From the NCBI RefSeq assembly GCF_025232395.1, contig NZ_CP065938.1:806001-870000 (forward strand): a stretch of DNA of 64,000 nucleotides. Direction: 5' to 3'. Below, piece by piece: positions 7,461 through 16,460 of the stretch (its first letter is position 1; each line of letters starts with the position of its first letter). Both the position numbers and the translations under genes were made by a program. The notes beneath the pieces were generated by a model. The model made no database searches and was not told where the DNA came from. It saw nothing but the letters and a program-made list of their open reading frames with translations. Source of the DNA: Taurinivorans muris (lineage in GTDB: Bacteria > Desulfobacterota > Desulfovibrionia > Desulfovibrionales > Desulfovibrionaceae).

Positions 7461-9509
7461 ATGTTAAAAAACATTTATATCCATATCGGCAACTTTGCCA
7501 CAAATTTCGCTCTACGCCGTTTTTGCCGTCAACACGAAACACTTCTTGCAAAAAACAATACACATTACATCGCACTGCACGACTTATTTCCGGAACTGCC
7601 TGATTTCACACATACCCCGGCATGGTATCATGAACTGTGGATTCATGAAAAAATAAAAAAACACTTTGCCCACATAACTTTTCCGACTGAACAAGAAATC
7701 AATGCCCAACTGGAAAAATTCATCCGGCACAACAAAACGGAAAATATTATTCTTATTTTGCAGGGAAACCTTCTACCAAACTATTTCCCCGCCCTTCTTT
7801 TGCTGAAGAAAACATTTACGACAGCACAATTCCATATCGAAGAAAACAGCATAGTCTTAGAGCGTGAATTGGAATGTGCATACAATGTCAACCTGCTTGA
7901 TCTGCGTGGTTTCATTCTAAAACTAAATGATTACAACTCACTGGCATTTATCAATTCTCTTAATTTAAAAGTAACTTATTCGAAACACTCTTCTTCTTTG
8001 CAATCCCTTTTGAATGCAAGTACCGCCCAACATGTTTTTTCTCATGAAATCGACTGCTTAAAACGGTTCTTGACATTTATTCATATCCCCTGCAGCCATG
8101 ACTATTTTTTTCCAAACACATTCCATCCGAAAATTCTTGCCTTTATCATCGCCCTGAAAGAATGCATATCCAATGATTTTATAAATTTTTACAATGAAAA
8201 CAAGCTATTGGAATATCAACAAAAAGAAAACAACCTTTTTACATATTGCCATGAGATTGATGTAAAAGAAATAAAAAATTTTGAAAGAAACGCAACTCCT
8301 CCCGTTACAAACACAGCCGTACACTATACGGACTGCAGAGACAGTTCTCTTAGAATTGATTTTAAAAACGCGTGTGAAATAGCAAAACTGCTTAGCCCCA
8401 TTATGCGTCAATTTCTTTTAAAAAATGTCGATAACGAATATGTTCCCTATTTGCCTTATTCAAGTAAAATCGCCTACGCGGCTCTTTTGCTTGCGGAACA
8501 CATGATTGATGAAAAAAAAGCCAAAGAGCTGCTGCAAACAACAAAAGGAAGAATTAACACCGGCACGGAAAAATACAGCAAAAATCCGCTGTTAACCGTT
8601 TATACCCCAACCTATAACCATAAAGAATATATAAAACAATGCATTGAAAGCATTTTAGCCCAAAAAACCAAATATCCGTTCAAACATTTGATTATTGACG
8701 ATGCATCAACAGACGGAACACAGGAAATACTGAAAAAATACGCTCAGAAATATGAACATATCGAATTGATATTGCATAAGAAAAACAACATGCAACTGGC
8801 ATTTCATCATTTCCCGCAAAATGCGGCAACAAAATATGTCGCATGGTGTGACGGCGATGATTTTTATCTTGATGAACATAAACTGGAAGAACAAATTGAA
8901 ATTATGGAAAATAATCCTGATTACGGGCTTTGTTTTCATAGAACCTATCATTTATATGAGGACGAACACTGCATAAAAAAAATCCACCCCCAAGACTCCA
9001 TGCTTCCGAACGGAGTGCAAAAATACTATTTACCGCAAGATATCATTGTCACCAATTTACTCCAATCAAGTTCGGCGATGTATCGCTGGCTTTATGCGGA
9101 TTCTCTTCCTTGCCATGCCGCAATAAATGTTTCGCCCATGGACTGGGCGCTCAATATTCTGCATGCCCACAAAAATAAAATAGGCTTTATCAATAAACCT
9201 ATGAGCATATACCGAAGGCATAAAAAAGCCTATTACTATGAAACAGAAGTCAATATCGCGAAACACGTCATCAAAGGCTGCCCCAGAGAAATAAAATTTT
9301 GCACCACTATCGATAAAGCGACCAATTATCAATACCATGACCTTTTCCTAAAAAAAATGGCCATAATACTTGATACGTTTTACAACGATATCGATATCGT
9401 CGATTTTGACAAAGAACAATACAGCAAGATAAAGCACGATTTGGAAGAACGATTCCCGCATATCATAAAAGAAGTGAAAGTTTTTTTAAACAAATACGAC
9501 CAACAATGA
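7461..9509 (+). CDS. Glycosyltransferase, C-terminal GT2 domain with unrecognised N-terminal half
   Basis: A 682-residue cytoplasmic-looking protein. From about residue 376 it has a GT-A fold family 2 domain: VYTPTYNHKEY, then LIIDDASTDGT, and the metal/nucleotide-binding WCDGDDF near residue 460. Family 2 enzymes move sugars from nucleotide donors, here probably onto LPS, flagellin or another surface glycan. The first ~370 residues match nothing I recognise. They start MLKNIYIHIG, which is reminiscent of sulfotransferase-like or glycan-processing proteins, but the usual motifs cannot be confirmed. The gene is clearly richer in A+T than its neighbours and stands alone between a terminator and 244 bases without a gene (9510-9753, where I see nothing). 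This fits acquisition by transfer. Confidence 0.8.
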   Translation: MLKNIYIHIGNFATNFALRRFCRQHETLLAKNNTHYIALHDLFPELPDFTHTPAWYHELWIHEKIKKHFAHITFPTEQEINAQLEKFIRHNKTENIILILQGNLLPNYFPALLLLKKTFTTAQFHIEENSIVLERELECAYNVNLLDLRGFILKLNDYNSLAFINSLNLKVTYSKHSSSLQSLLNASTAQHVFSHEIDCLKRFLTFIHIPCSHDYFFPNTFHPKILAFIIALKECISNDFINFYNENKLLEYQQKENNLFTYCHEIDVKEIKNFERNATPPVTNTAVHYTDCRDSSLRIDFKNACEIAKLLSPIMRQFLLKNVDNEYVPYLPYSSKIAYAALLLAEHMIDEKKAKELLQTTKGRINTGTEKYSKNPLLTVYTPTYNHKEYIKQCIESILAQKTKYPFKHLIIDDASTDGTQEILKKYAQKYEHIELILHKKNNMQLAFHHFPQNAATKYVAWCDGDDFYLDEHKLEEQIEIMENNPDYGLCFHRTYHLYEDEHCIKKIHPQDSMLPNGVQKYYLPQDIIVTNLLQSSSAMYRWLYADSLPCHAAINVSPMDWALNILHAHKNKIGFINKPMSIYRRHKKAYYYETEVNIAKHVIKGCPREIKFCTTIDKATNYQYHDLFLKKMAIILDTFYNDIDIVDFDKEQYSKIKHDLEERFPHIIKEVKVFLNKYDQQ

Positions 9510-9753
9510 ACCATTTAAAATATCATGCTTTTTCCTTTTAAAATAAACGTTGATTTTCTCTTTTTTTATTTCTACAAGCCTGTCTACCAAATTATCAATA
9601 CACGCTGTAAACAGCATTGCCCTTTCCGCACCATAGAAGAAACAATACGGATACGAAAACTATACGCTGCCGTCAATTAAAACCATACAGTCAATTATCG
9701 GTTTTCCAGCTGTTTTCAGTACCTGTTTTTATAATTCTGATATCAAAATTCTT

Positions 9754-10230
9754 TTAGTTCACTTCCACAAAATTGCGGGTATCTTCAATAGGCTTGTTGA
9801 CTTTATACACCGGCGTCATAACATTGGGAAGCCCTGACACGCTGTTGTAAACCACCAGCCGCCAGCGGTAAACAGTGCTCATAGTATGCGGAAACACGGT
9901 AAAACCAAAATCCTGCGCCCGTACTCCGCCCCAAACTTCTTCGGGGATTCTCGCATATTTTTCAGCAGGCACAAAAGGACAGCCGATACAGTCTTCAGCA
10001 GCCGCCTCAAGCTCCAAAGAAAAAGCCTGCACGTTTTCAAGAGCGCCGACAATGCTTCCCTGCACCGTAAGCGTGCCCTCGCTGTTATAAGTCACAAAAA
10101 CATTCTGCAAACTGAACAGCTGATTTATTTTCTGCGGCAGGGGGTCTCCCTTTTTCCCGCAAGAAACCAAACAAAAAAGACATACGATACAGCAAAGGGA
10201 GAATAGTTTTTTCATACTGTGCCCGATCAT
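9754..10230 (-). CDS. Lipoprotein with LptM-like N-terminus
   Basis: This gene encodes a ~158-residue lipoprotein. A hydrophobic signal ends in the lipobox LVSC, directly followed by GKKGDPLP. That lipid-anchored Cys-G-x-KG-x-PLP pattern is typical of LptM/YifL-like small lipoproteins. The mature part is longer than LptM: about 130 residues of probable beta structure (fibronectin type III-like spacing of VTY, LTVQG, FSLELE and YRWRLVVY). The ATG at 10230 is preferred because its ATGA overlaps the mutS stop, suggesting coupled translation; an ATG at 10215 would give a shorter signal peptide. It is the last gene of the HIT-lapA-mutS run. Its function is unknown; an outer-membrane location is inferred. 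Confidence 0.72.
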   Translation of the reverse strand: MIGHSMKKLFSLCCIVCLFCLVSCGKKGDPLPQKINQLFSLQNVFVTYNSEGTLTVQGSIVGALENVQAFSLELEAAAEDCIGCPFVPAEKYARIPEEVWGGVRAQDFGFTVFPHTMSTVYRWRLVVYNSVSGLPNVMTPVYKVNKPIEDTRNFVEVN

Positions 10231-12929
10231 AATTTTTCTTTCCATTCAAAAAGCAAACGCATGCAATCAAGAGGTGTCAGCGTGTTCAAATTGATTTCAG
10301 CCAATTCTTTTAAAATAGGATTTTCCTTCAAAGCATTTTCAACAAGTTCGGCAGTATTTGCCACGGTTTCCCGTTCCTTATGAAAAGCGTTGGTTTTATC
10401 CTCAGAATTTTCAAAATCCGCCACCCCCGGAAGCAAAACCCGCTCCACCCGCTTTTCTGATTTTTCTTTATTTTCTTCAAGCAAAACAAGAAGTTCTTTC
10501 GCCCTGTGCACCACATGGGCGGGCACGCCTGCGAGCCTCGCAACCTCGATTCCATAACTCTTGTCGGCAGGTCCTGGAATGAGCTTACGCAAAAAAACAA
10601 TATCGTTATTCCATTCCTTTATGGCGATATTCATATTGAATATACCGGAAAACTTGTTTTCAAGGGCTGTCAATTCATGGTAATGAGTTGCGAAAAGCGT
10701 GCGGACCTGCCCGTTGGCACGTTTTAAAAGTTCTTCCATAACAGCCCAAGCAAGAGCCAAACCGTCAAAAGTGCTTGTTCCACGGCCTATTTCATCTAAA
10801 ATAACGAAACTTTTCTTCGTCGCCTGTCTTAAAATCCGTGCCGTTTCCATCATTTCAACCATGAAGGTACTTTGCCCTTGGCTGATATTGTCAGACGCTC
10901 CGACCCGGGAAAAAATCCTGTCCACTATGCCGATCTTGGCAAACGCGGCAGGAACAAAAGCCCCCATCTGCGCCAGCATGCAAATAAGTGCGGATTGACG
11001 GAGCACCGTTGATTTACCCGCCATATTCGGACCTGTGATCAAAAGCAAGCGTTTCTTTTCATTGACAATCAAATCATTGGGAATGAAATGCGACTTGCCG
11101 ATAACAGCCTCGACAACCGGGTGACGGCCGTCCTTGATTTCAATATCGTTGCCTTCATCCAGCACAGGCTTGGTCCATTCCTTCTTGCGGGCGCATTCAG
11201 CCAAAGCCTGCCAATAATCGATTTGAGCGATAAGTCCCGCCATAAACAAAAGTCTGGGACGTTCTTCCGCAATTTTCACGCGCAATTCCTGAAACAAACG
11301 ATATTCCAATTCATTGCGCTTTTCAGAAGCGGAAATCAATTTGCTTTCCAATTCTTTCAATTCCGGCGTGACAAAACGTTCCGCATTGACCAAACTCTGC
11401 CGGCGTTCAAAATAATCGGGCACGGGCTGCTGCTGGGCTCTGCTCAATTCAAAATAATAGCCGAAAACACGGTTATACCCCATTTTCAGCTTGGGTAAAT
11501 CGGATTTTTCCTGCTCATGCGCCAAAAGTGCCTGCAAACGGGACTCTCCGTGTTCCATGATGTCAATCAATTCATCAAGTTCGGCATGATAACCGGCTTT
11601 GAAAAGCATGCCTTCCGTAATTTGCTGCGGAACAACATCAAGCAGCGATTCGGATAAAAGCGTATGAATATCGGCACAACTGTCCCATTTTTTCAGCAAA
11701 CGCCCCAAACCCTCCGGAACATTTTCAAACGTCAGGCTCTTGTCCGTGGGAAGCGCACCGTCTTCCTGCCGCAAAACATTAAAAATATCGGAAAGAAAAG
11801 CCAAACTATCCCGTAAGGCTAAAAAATCTTTGGGTAAAAACCTGTTTACGCTGATTCGGGTCGACAGCCTTTCCAAATCATAAATTTTTCCTAAGAAACC
11901 GCGCAATGCCTGCAATTTTTTGGGATTATCGAAAAAATGGCTTACGACATCTTGGTGTACAAGAATCCGGGCGATATCTTTATACGGATACCGCAAACGC
12001 TCTTCCAACAATCTTCCGCCCATCGGGGTTTGGCAAAAATCCAGCTCATGCCAGAGCGTTCCGATGCCTTTCTTGCCGTCATAACGCCGGAAAATCTCCA
12101 AATTCCTCTCGGTCACTTCGTCAATCACCATGAATTTGCCCATATCCAAAGGCTCAAAGGCGCTCAAATAAGAAGGAACATATTTTTGCGTCTGCTCAAG
12201 ATATGCCACAATAGCCCCGCATACCCGGACAAGCGCGGGCTTCCTTTCCAAGCCCAAAGCGGAAAGTTCCTGTACCTTTTGCACATCGAGAATACGCTTT
12301 TCCGAACGTTTTAAATCAAAATGGCTGGCAGCATTCAAATAAACCAGCTGAACAGCCCCGTTGATTTTGACAAGTTCCGGAATTTCCATACCGGAAGCGA
12401 CGAGCAATTCTTTCGGATCAACCTTATACACCCATTGCCAAAGCTCGCTTTCCTTGGAAACCTGCACACCCGTCCAAGCTCCCGTCGAAACATCAAGCCA
12501 CGCGAAAGCCCCCGCATTTTCCTGCCAAAAAGCCGCACCTAAAAAGGTATGCAGTTTTGATTCCAAATTCGCATCGTCAATAACGGTGCCGGCGGTCAAA
12601 ATCTTGGTTACTTCACGTTTCACCAAGCCTTTGGCTGTCTTAGGGTCTTCCACTTGGTCACAAATGGCGACCTTGTATCCCTTTTCCACCATTTGACTGA
12701 AATAGGCATCAGCGGCATGCCAAGGAATGCCGCACATGGGAACAAATTCCCCCTTATGTCTGCTGGTGAGGGCTAACTGCAGTTCCTTAGCCGCAATTTC
12801 CGCATCATGGAAAAAAAGCTCATAAAAATCCCCCATGCGGTAAAAAAGAATAGTATCGGGATAATCTTCTTTTATCCTTAAATACTGTTCATACATGGGG
12901 GTAAGTTTAAAATTTTCCGGCAACTGCAT
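10227..12929 (-). CDS. mutS: DNA mismatch repair protein MutS
   Basis: MutS recognises mismatches and small loops and recruits MutL. The 900-residue protein has the full architecture. The N-terminal mismatch-binding domain contains FYRMGDFYELF, whose Phe-x-Glu inserts at the mismatch. Connector, lever and clamp domains follow. The C-terminal ATPase has Walker A TGPNMAGKST, Walker B FVILDEIGRGTST and FATHYHEL. The length suits MutS1, not MutS2 (no Smr domain). It sits five bases downstream of the lapA-like gene and overlaps the lipoprotein start by four bases, so these are probably one transcript. No mutL is in the window. Confidence 0.97.
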   Translation of the reverse strand: MQLPENFKLTPMYEQYLRIKEDYPDTILFYRMGDFYELFFHDAEIAAKELQLALTSRHKGEFVPMCGIPWHAADAYFSQMVEKGYKVAICDQVEDPKTAKGLVKREVTKILTAGTVIDDANLESKLHTFLGAAFWQENAGAFAWLDVSTGAWTGVQVSKESELWQWVYKVDPKELLVASGMEIPELVKINGAVQLVYLNAASHFDLKRSEKRILDVQKVQELSALGLERKPALVRVCGAIVAYLEQTQKYVPSYLSAFEPLDMGKFMVIDEVTERNLEIFRRYDGKKGIGTLWHELDFCQTPMGGRLLEERLRYPYKDIARILVHQDVVSHFFDNPKKLQALRGFLGKIYDLERLSTRISVNRFLPKDFLALRDSLAFLSDIFNVLRQEDGALPTDKSLTFENVPEGLGRLLKKWDSCADIHTLLSESLLDVVPQQITEGMLFKAGYHAELDELIDIMEHGESRLQALLAHEQEKSDLPKLKMGYNRVFGYYFELSRAQQQPVPDYFERRQSLVNAERFVTPELKELESKLISASEKRNELEYRLFQELRVKIAEERPRLLFMAGLIAQIDYWQALAECARKKEWTKPVLDEGNDIEIKDGRHPVVEAVIGKSHFIPNDLIVNEKKRLLLITGPNMAGKSTVLRQSALICMLAQMGAFVPAAFAKIGIVDRIFSRVGASDNISQGQSTFMVEMMETARILRQATKKSFVILDEIGRGTSTFDGLALAWAVMEELLKRANGQVRTLFATHYHELTALENKFSGIFNMNIAIKEWNNDIVFLRKLIPGPADKSYGIEVARLAGVPAHVVHRAKELLVLLEENKEKSEKRVERVLLPGVADFENSEDKTNAFHKERETVANTAELVENALKENPILKELAEINLNTLTPLDCMRLLFEWKEKL

Positions 12930-12934
12930 AAACG

Positions 12935-13339
12935 TTATTCAGAGGCGCGCAAAACAGAATCCAAACGTTTTTCGGTTGCTTCAAGTTCCGCTTTCAGTTT
13001 ATTTTCAGATTCCGCATGTTTTGTCTGCAATGCATTCAGCTCGGATTCCACTTTTGAAAGTTTCTTTTCCAATACATTGGCGCGGCGGCGGGCTGACATG
13101 GCTCTTGAACTCAGCGTCACCCTGTCCCACATAAGCATGAGAAGCACGATGAACGCTCCGAGAGCAAAGCAAATCAGCATAACGGAGTACAAAGGAAGCG
13201 GAATAGTTTCAATAGGGTCAATAAGAAGCAAATCAAGTTTTAAAACAACAGGATCCGCAAATGATGCCTGGTTTTGCACAAAAAACATCATCACGACAAA
13301 AAAGATGAGGACCAATAAGAATACTTTTAAATAACGCAT
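12935..13339 (-). CDS. LapA-family (DUF1049) inner-membrane protein
   Basis: A 134-residue protein with two transmembrane helices. The first is at about residues 3-21 and the second around residues 45-68, ahead of a cytoplasmic coiled coil rich in K, E and A (about residues 85-134). This is the LapA topology. In E. coli, LapA pairs with LapB to control lipopolysaccharide assembly through FtsH/LpxC; no LapB-like gene is adjacent here. The ATG at 13339 is used because AGGAG lies six bases before it; a GTG six bases further upstream would fall inside that site. It lies between the HIT gene and mutS. Confidence 0.75.
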   Translation of the reverse strand: MRYLKVFLLVLIFFVVMMFFVQNQASFADPVVLKLDLLLIDPIETIPLPLYSVMLICFALGAFIVLLMLMWDRVTLSSRAMSARRRANVLEKKLSKVESELNALQTKHAESENKLKAELEATEKRLDSVLRASE

Positions 13340-13379
13340 AACCACTCCTACAACGTTATCACGATATGGTAAAAAAACA

Positions 13380-13883
13380 TTAATCCATTATTTCTTTAAA
13401 AGCAAGAGCAAAAGTTTTTTGCATAGTTTCAAGCCGTTCCGGGATAAGCCGAACATCTGCGACAACGGCAATAAACTGGGAATCCCCTTCCCACCTTGGC
13501 ACCAAATGCGCATGCAAATGGTCGGCAATGCCAGCTCCCGCCGCTTTTCCCAAGTTTATCCCCATATTGATGCCGTCCGGACGGCAAACCCTGCGTATCG
13601 CTTTGCACGAAAGGCTTATTATCTCCATGAGCTCATTGCGCTCCTCTTCCGACAGCTCCGTAATATCCATGCAATGCCTGAAAGGAATGACCATAAGATG
13701 TCCTGCCGCATAAGGATACCGGTTCAGCATGACGAAAACCCGCCCGCCTTTATAAACGACGAGCCGCTTTTCATCTTCTTCGGTCAATTCAGGATTAAAA
13801 CTGTTCAGACAAAACACACAACCGTTGTTTTCCTTTTTTGAGAGAATATATTCCATTCTCCACGGCGCCCACATATTTTGCAT
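13380..13883 (-). CDS. HIT-family nucleotide hydrolase/phosphorylase
   Basis: A 167-residue histidine triad protein. The triad HLHAHLVPRW near the C-terminus provides the nucleophilic histidine, and GGRVFVMLNRYPYAAGHLMVIP is the conserved upstream strand-loop region. The start MQNMWAPWRMEYI is typical of the Ap4A-phosphorylase-like HIT subgroup in this phylum, and GGAGG sits six bases before the ATG at 13883. Reading further upstream gives only a hydrophobic, AT-rich extension without a ribosome site. HIT proteins act on dinucleoside polyphosphates or nucleoside phosphoramidates; the substrate is not determined. CVFC near residue 20 and a later HC resemble the zinc-binding site of some HIT enzymes. 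Confidence 0.85.
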   Translation of the reverse strand: MQNMWAPWRMEYILSKKENNGCVFCLNSFNPELTEEDEKRLVVYKGGRVFVMLNRYPYAAGHLMVIPFRHCMDITELSEEERNELMEIISLSCKAIRRVCRPDGINMGINLGKAAGAGIADHLHAHLVPRWEGDSQFIAVVADVRLIPERLETMQKTFALAFKEIMD

Positions 13884-13902
13884 AACACCTCCAACAAAAA
13901 CG

Positions 13903-13932
13903 CTTATAGCATAAACCGCCATAAAAATAAAT
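13903..13932 (-). promoter_or_regulatory. Candidate sigma-70 promoter for the HIT-lapA-mutS transcript
   Basis: On the minus strand an extended -10 (TGC then TATAAG) lies at 13903-13911. A weak -35 (TTTATT) is 17 bases upstream. The element is about 20 bases before the HIT start codon. Prediction only. Confidence 0.45.
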
Positions 13933-14005
13933 TGTGAAAAGCTTGACAAGATAAAAAAAAATAGCCATTGAATAAAAAAATCCAAGAAAAAGGAATAATA
14001 GTTTC

Positions 14006-14293
14006 ATGGCTGAGTCACAAGTAACAATTAAAGGAAGCATAGTTCCCCTTTCATTCAATGCCGCAAAATGCAAAGTTGCCCTCAGGACGGTTTCAAATGG
14101 CGAGGAAGTGGAATATCCCATTCTCTCAAAAGGGGCGGGAATAGATTTTGTTGACATGGTGAGCAATTTCGTCAGCGCAAAATGTATGCTTCAAGAATGC
14201 AGCGAAGAAAGCTGCACCAAAATCCATGTTTGTTCCTATACTGTTTTGGATGAACTTGATGAGAACGATTTGTTCAGCCCTGTCCATGAATAA
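14006..14293 (+). CDS. Small Cys-rich protein of unknown function
   Basis: A 95-residue protein with no signal peptide or membrane segment. The first ~55 residues suggest a small beta fold (VTIKGSIVPLSF, CKVALRTVS). The second half carries four cysteines (C60, C65, C70, C76), with one more at C22, and an acidic tail. The spacing could suit metal or Fe-S binding, but it is not a standard zinc ribbon. AAGGA lies about ten bases before the ATG. It ends 11 bases before the response regulator and may share its transcript. I do not recognise a named family. Reading frame, codon use and position support a real gene. Confidence 0.65.
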   Translation: MAESQVTIKGSIVPLSFNAAKCKVALRTVSNGEEVEYPILSKGAGIDFVDMVSNFVSAKCMLQECSEESCTKIHVCSYTVLDELDENDLFSPVHE

Positions 14294-14304
14294 GACTGCT
14301 TATC

Positions 14305-14976
14305 ATGAGAATTTTAGTTGTTGAAGATGACATTTCCTTAAACAGGCTTATCTGCGAAAAACTAAAAAAAGACCATTATTCTGTTGATTCCTGCCATTTA
14401 GGCAATGAGGCTCTTCCCTATATCGACGGCGCCGAATATGATTTAATCATTCTGGATATCATGCTTCCCCATATGGACGGTTTGGAAATCCTCTCCGCAC
14501 TTCGCAAAAAAAACAATTTGACGCCTGTTTTGCTTCTCACCGCAAAAGACAGCATTGACGACAAGGTCAAAGGACTTGACTTAGGCGCAGACGATTACAT
14601 GGCGAAACCCTTCGCTTTTGAAGAATTATCCGCCCGTATCCGGGTTCTCATCCGCAGAAATTCAAAGCAAGCCCAACATATTTATCAAATCGCGGACCTT
14701 GTTCTTGACGACAAGACCAAAACAGTCACACGCAAAAATTCGCCCGTTTCCTTATCCTCAAAAGAATATACGCTTCTTTTCTATATGCTGCTGCACAAAG
14801 GGCAGGTTTTATCCCGTGACACACTGAATCAGCATATCTGGAATTACGATTACGACGGAAGCTCCAATATCATTGATGTTTATATCCGTTACCTGCGGAA
14901 AAAAATCGACGAAGGACATGAAATAAAACTTATCCATACCATACGCGGACAAGGATATGTCATCCGTGAAGAATGA
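14305..14976 (+). CDS. OmpR/PhoB-family response regulator
   Basis: A 223-residue two-domain regulator. The receiver domain (1-~120) has the acidic pair E7/D8/D9, the phospho-acceptor D51 (LDIMLPHMDG), LLTAKDS and the conserved lysine in YMAKPF. The C-terminal winged-helix effector (about 130-223) ends with the usual RYLRKKID and TIRGQGYVI. Its sensor kinase follows and overlaps it by 20 bases. The downstream genes encode secreted PepSY proteins, and the most likely target is the intergenic region before the first of these, where TTGTCTA direct repeats occur. Regulators of this type often respond to cell-envelope, metal or peptide stress; the signal here is unknown. Confidence 0.93.
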   Translation: MRILVVEDDISLNRLICEKLKKDHYSVDSCHLGNEALPYIDGAEYDLIILDIMLPHMDGLEILSALRKKNNLTPVLLLTAKDSIDDKVKGLDLGADDYMAKPFAFEELSARIRVLIRRNSKQAQHIYQIADLVLDDKTKTVTRKNSPVSLSSKEYTLLFYMLLHKGQVLSRDTLNQHIWNYDYDGSSNIIDVYIRYLRKKIDEGHEIKLIHTIRGQGYVIREE

Positions 14977-16321
14977 GATTTTTTCCATGGGCATAAAAAG
15001 CAAGCTGACCATTCTTATCAGTATCAGCATTTTTTCGCTTGTTTTCATGTTTTTGACGCTGCTTCTCATCGCGGGAAAAGAACAAAAAGAAACCGCGATA
15101 AAAAACCAGCTTATCGCAGCCATTGAAGAAAACGCCCAAAAGATACGTTTTCGCAACAACATATTTGTATTCAATCCGATTTATTTTTTACAGGACAATA
15201 TCTACACTTCGCTGTATGATGAAGAAAAAGAATTCATTTATGGCGAAATACCGGAAAATTTTCCTTTCTATACGGATTTCACAATAAACACACTCAAAAA
15301 AACTGAACATTTTTATGTTTATGATATCCAGAAAGAAGTGCAGGGAAAGAAACTTTTTGTCCGGGGCGTAATCTCCATCGCTTCCGCAAGGCAAACATTC
15401 AGCATACTTTTTTTCACCATTCTTGCTTTTTTGCCTTTGATCGCGCTTTTGACCATTGTTTTAGCCCGTGTATTCATTGACAAATCTTTTAAACCCATTG
15501 AACACATCATTGCCACTGCGCAGGAAATCCAAAACAAGAAAAATTTTTCCCTGCGCATAGGTCTGCCCGGTAAATCCCATGATGAGATCCATGCTCTCGC
15601 CCAAACCTTTGACACATTATTTGAAGCGACAGAACAAGCTTTTATCAAAGAAAAACAATTCACTTCCAACGCCTCCCATGAAATCCGCACACCTGTCAGC
15701 GTAATTATCGCCCAATGCGAACTTGCGCTTGAAACTGAACAAAACAAAGAAAATCAAAAAGCGCTCGGCACCATTTTATGGAACGCCAAAAAAATTTCAC
15801 AGCTCACAAGCCAATTGCTTTTGCTCAGCAAAGCGGAGCAAAATGCCGACATACTGGAACGTGAAAAAATAAATATCAGCGAACTTTTTGAAATTATTGC
15901 GGAACAGCAGCAGGAAATTGCAAAGGAAAAAGGTCTTGATTTTTCCTATTCCGTTGAAAATTCAATCTTTTTCCATGGCGACCCCGCGCTTTTGACAAGC
16001 GCTTTAATCAATCTTTTCTCCAATGCCATACGCTACAACAAAAAGCACGGAAAAATCAATTTTTCGCTCAGCCAAGGCAAGAACTTCATCCATGCCAAAA
16101 TTTCAGATACGGGAATCGGCATTTCAGAGCAAGATCTGCCCAAGATTTGGGAACGTTTTTATCAGGCGGATAAAGCACGCAATAAAAAAGAATATATCGG
16201 TTTCGGTTTAGGTCTGCCTTTAGTAAAATGGATTATTGAAGCCCATCAAGGAAAAATAAGCATTTCTTCCGCTTTGGGCAAAGGAACCATAGCCCGCTTC
16301 ACGCTTCCAAAAAATATATAA
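14957..16321 (+). CDS. Membrane sensor histidine kinase
   Basis: The cognate kinase of the preceding regulator, 454 residues from the ATG at 14957. In-frame starts at 14966 (GTG) and 14987 (ATG, giving MGIKSKL) are also possible, and none has a strong ribosome site. Order of parts: transmembrane helix (about residues 16-36); periplasmic sensor of about 100 residues; second helix (about 150-172); HAMP; dimerisation box with H241 (SHEIRTP); and an ATPase with N box (NLFSNAIRYN), G1 (DTGIGIS), F box (WERFYQ) and G2 (GFGLGLPL). All catalytic motifs are intact. The periplasmic domain matches nothing I can name. Its neighbours suggest it senses a periplasmic or envelope condition tied to the PepSY proteins. 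Confidence 0.92.
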   Translation: MSSVKNEIFSMGIKSKLTILISISIFSLVFMFLTLLLIAGKEQKETAIKNQLIAAIEENAQKIRFRNNIFVFNPIYFLQDNIYTSLYDEEKEFIYGEIPENFPFYTDFTINTLKKTEHFYVYDIQKEVQGKKLFVRGVISIASARQTFSILFFTILAFLPLIALLTIVLARVFIDKSFKPIEHIIATAQEIQNKKNFSLRIGLPGKSHDEIHALAQTFDTLFEATEQAFIKEKQFTSNASHEIRTPVSVIIAQCELALETEQNKENQKALGTILWNAKKISQLTSQLLLLSKAEQNADILEREKINISELFEIIAEQQQEIAKEKGLDFSYSVENSIFFHGDPALLTSALINLFSNAIRYNKKHGKINFSLSQGKNFIHAKISDTGIGISEQDLPKIWERFYQADKARNKKEYIGFGLGLPLVKWIIEAHQGKISISSALGKGTIARFTLPKNI

Positions 16322-16364
16322 AAAAAAAATTCATTTTTTAATTTTCTTTTAATCTTTCTTTCAT

Positions 16365-16394
16365 ATTGTCTAGTCATGGACAATGAGTTGTCTA
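16365..16394. promoter_or_regulatory. Candidate response-regulator operator upstream of PepSY gene
   Basis: TTGTCTA occurs twice as direct repeats (16366-16372 and 16388-16394), 22 bases apart, about two helical turns. The first also forms the inverted pair ATTGTC (16365) / GACAAT (16379). OmpR-family regulators commonly bind tandem direct repeats. It lies 67 bases before the PepSY start codon, in an otherwise AT-rich gap (16322-16460). Confidence 0.4.
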
Positions 16395-16460
16395 AAAAAA
16401 TAACTGTTCCTCCCACACGGAAAATCACATACACATAACGGAACAGGTAAGGAGAAAATT

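Noticed and set aside
13496-13513. A second sigma-54-like sequence (TTGGCACC...GCGC)
   Set aside because: It has GG-N10-GC spacing but lies within the HIT gene on the plus strand, with no gene start downstream in the correct direction.
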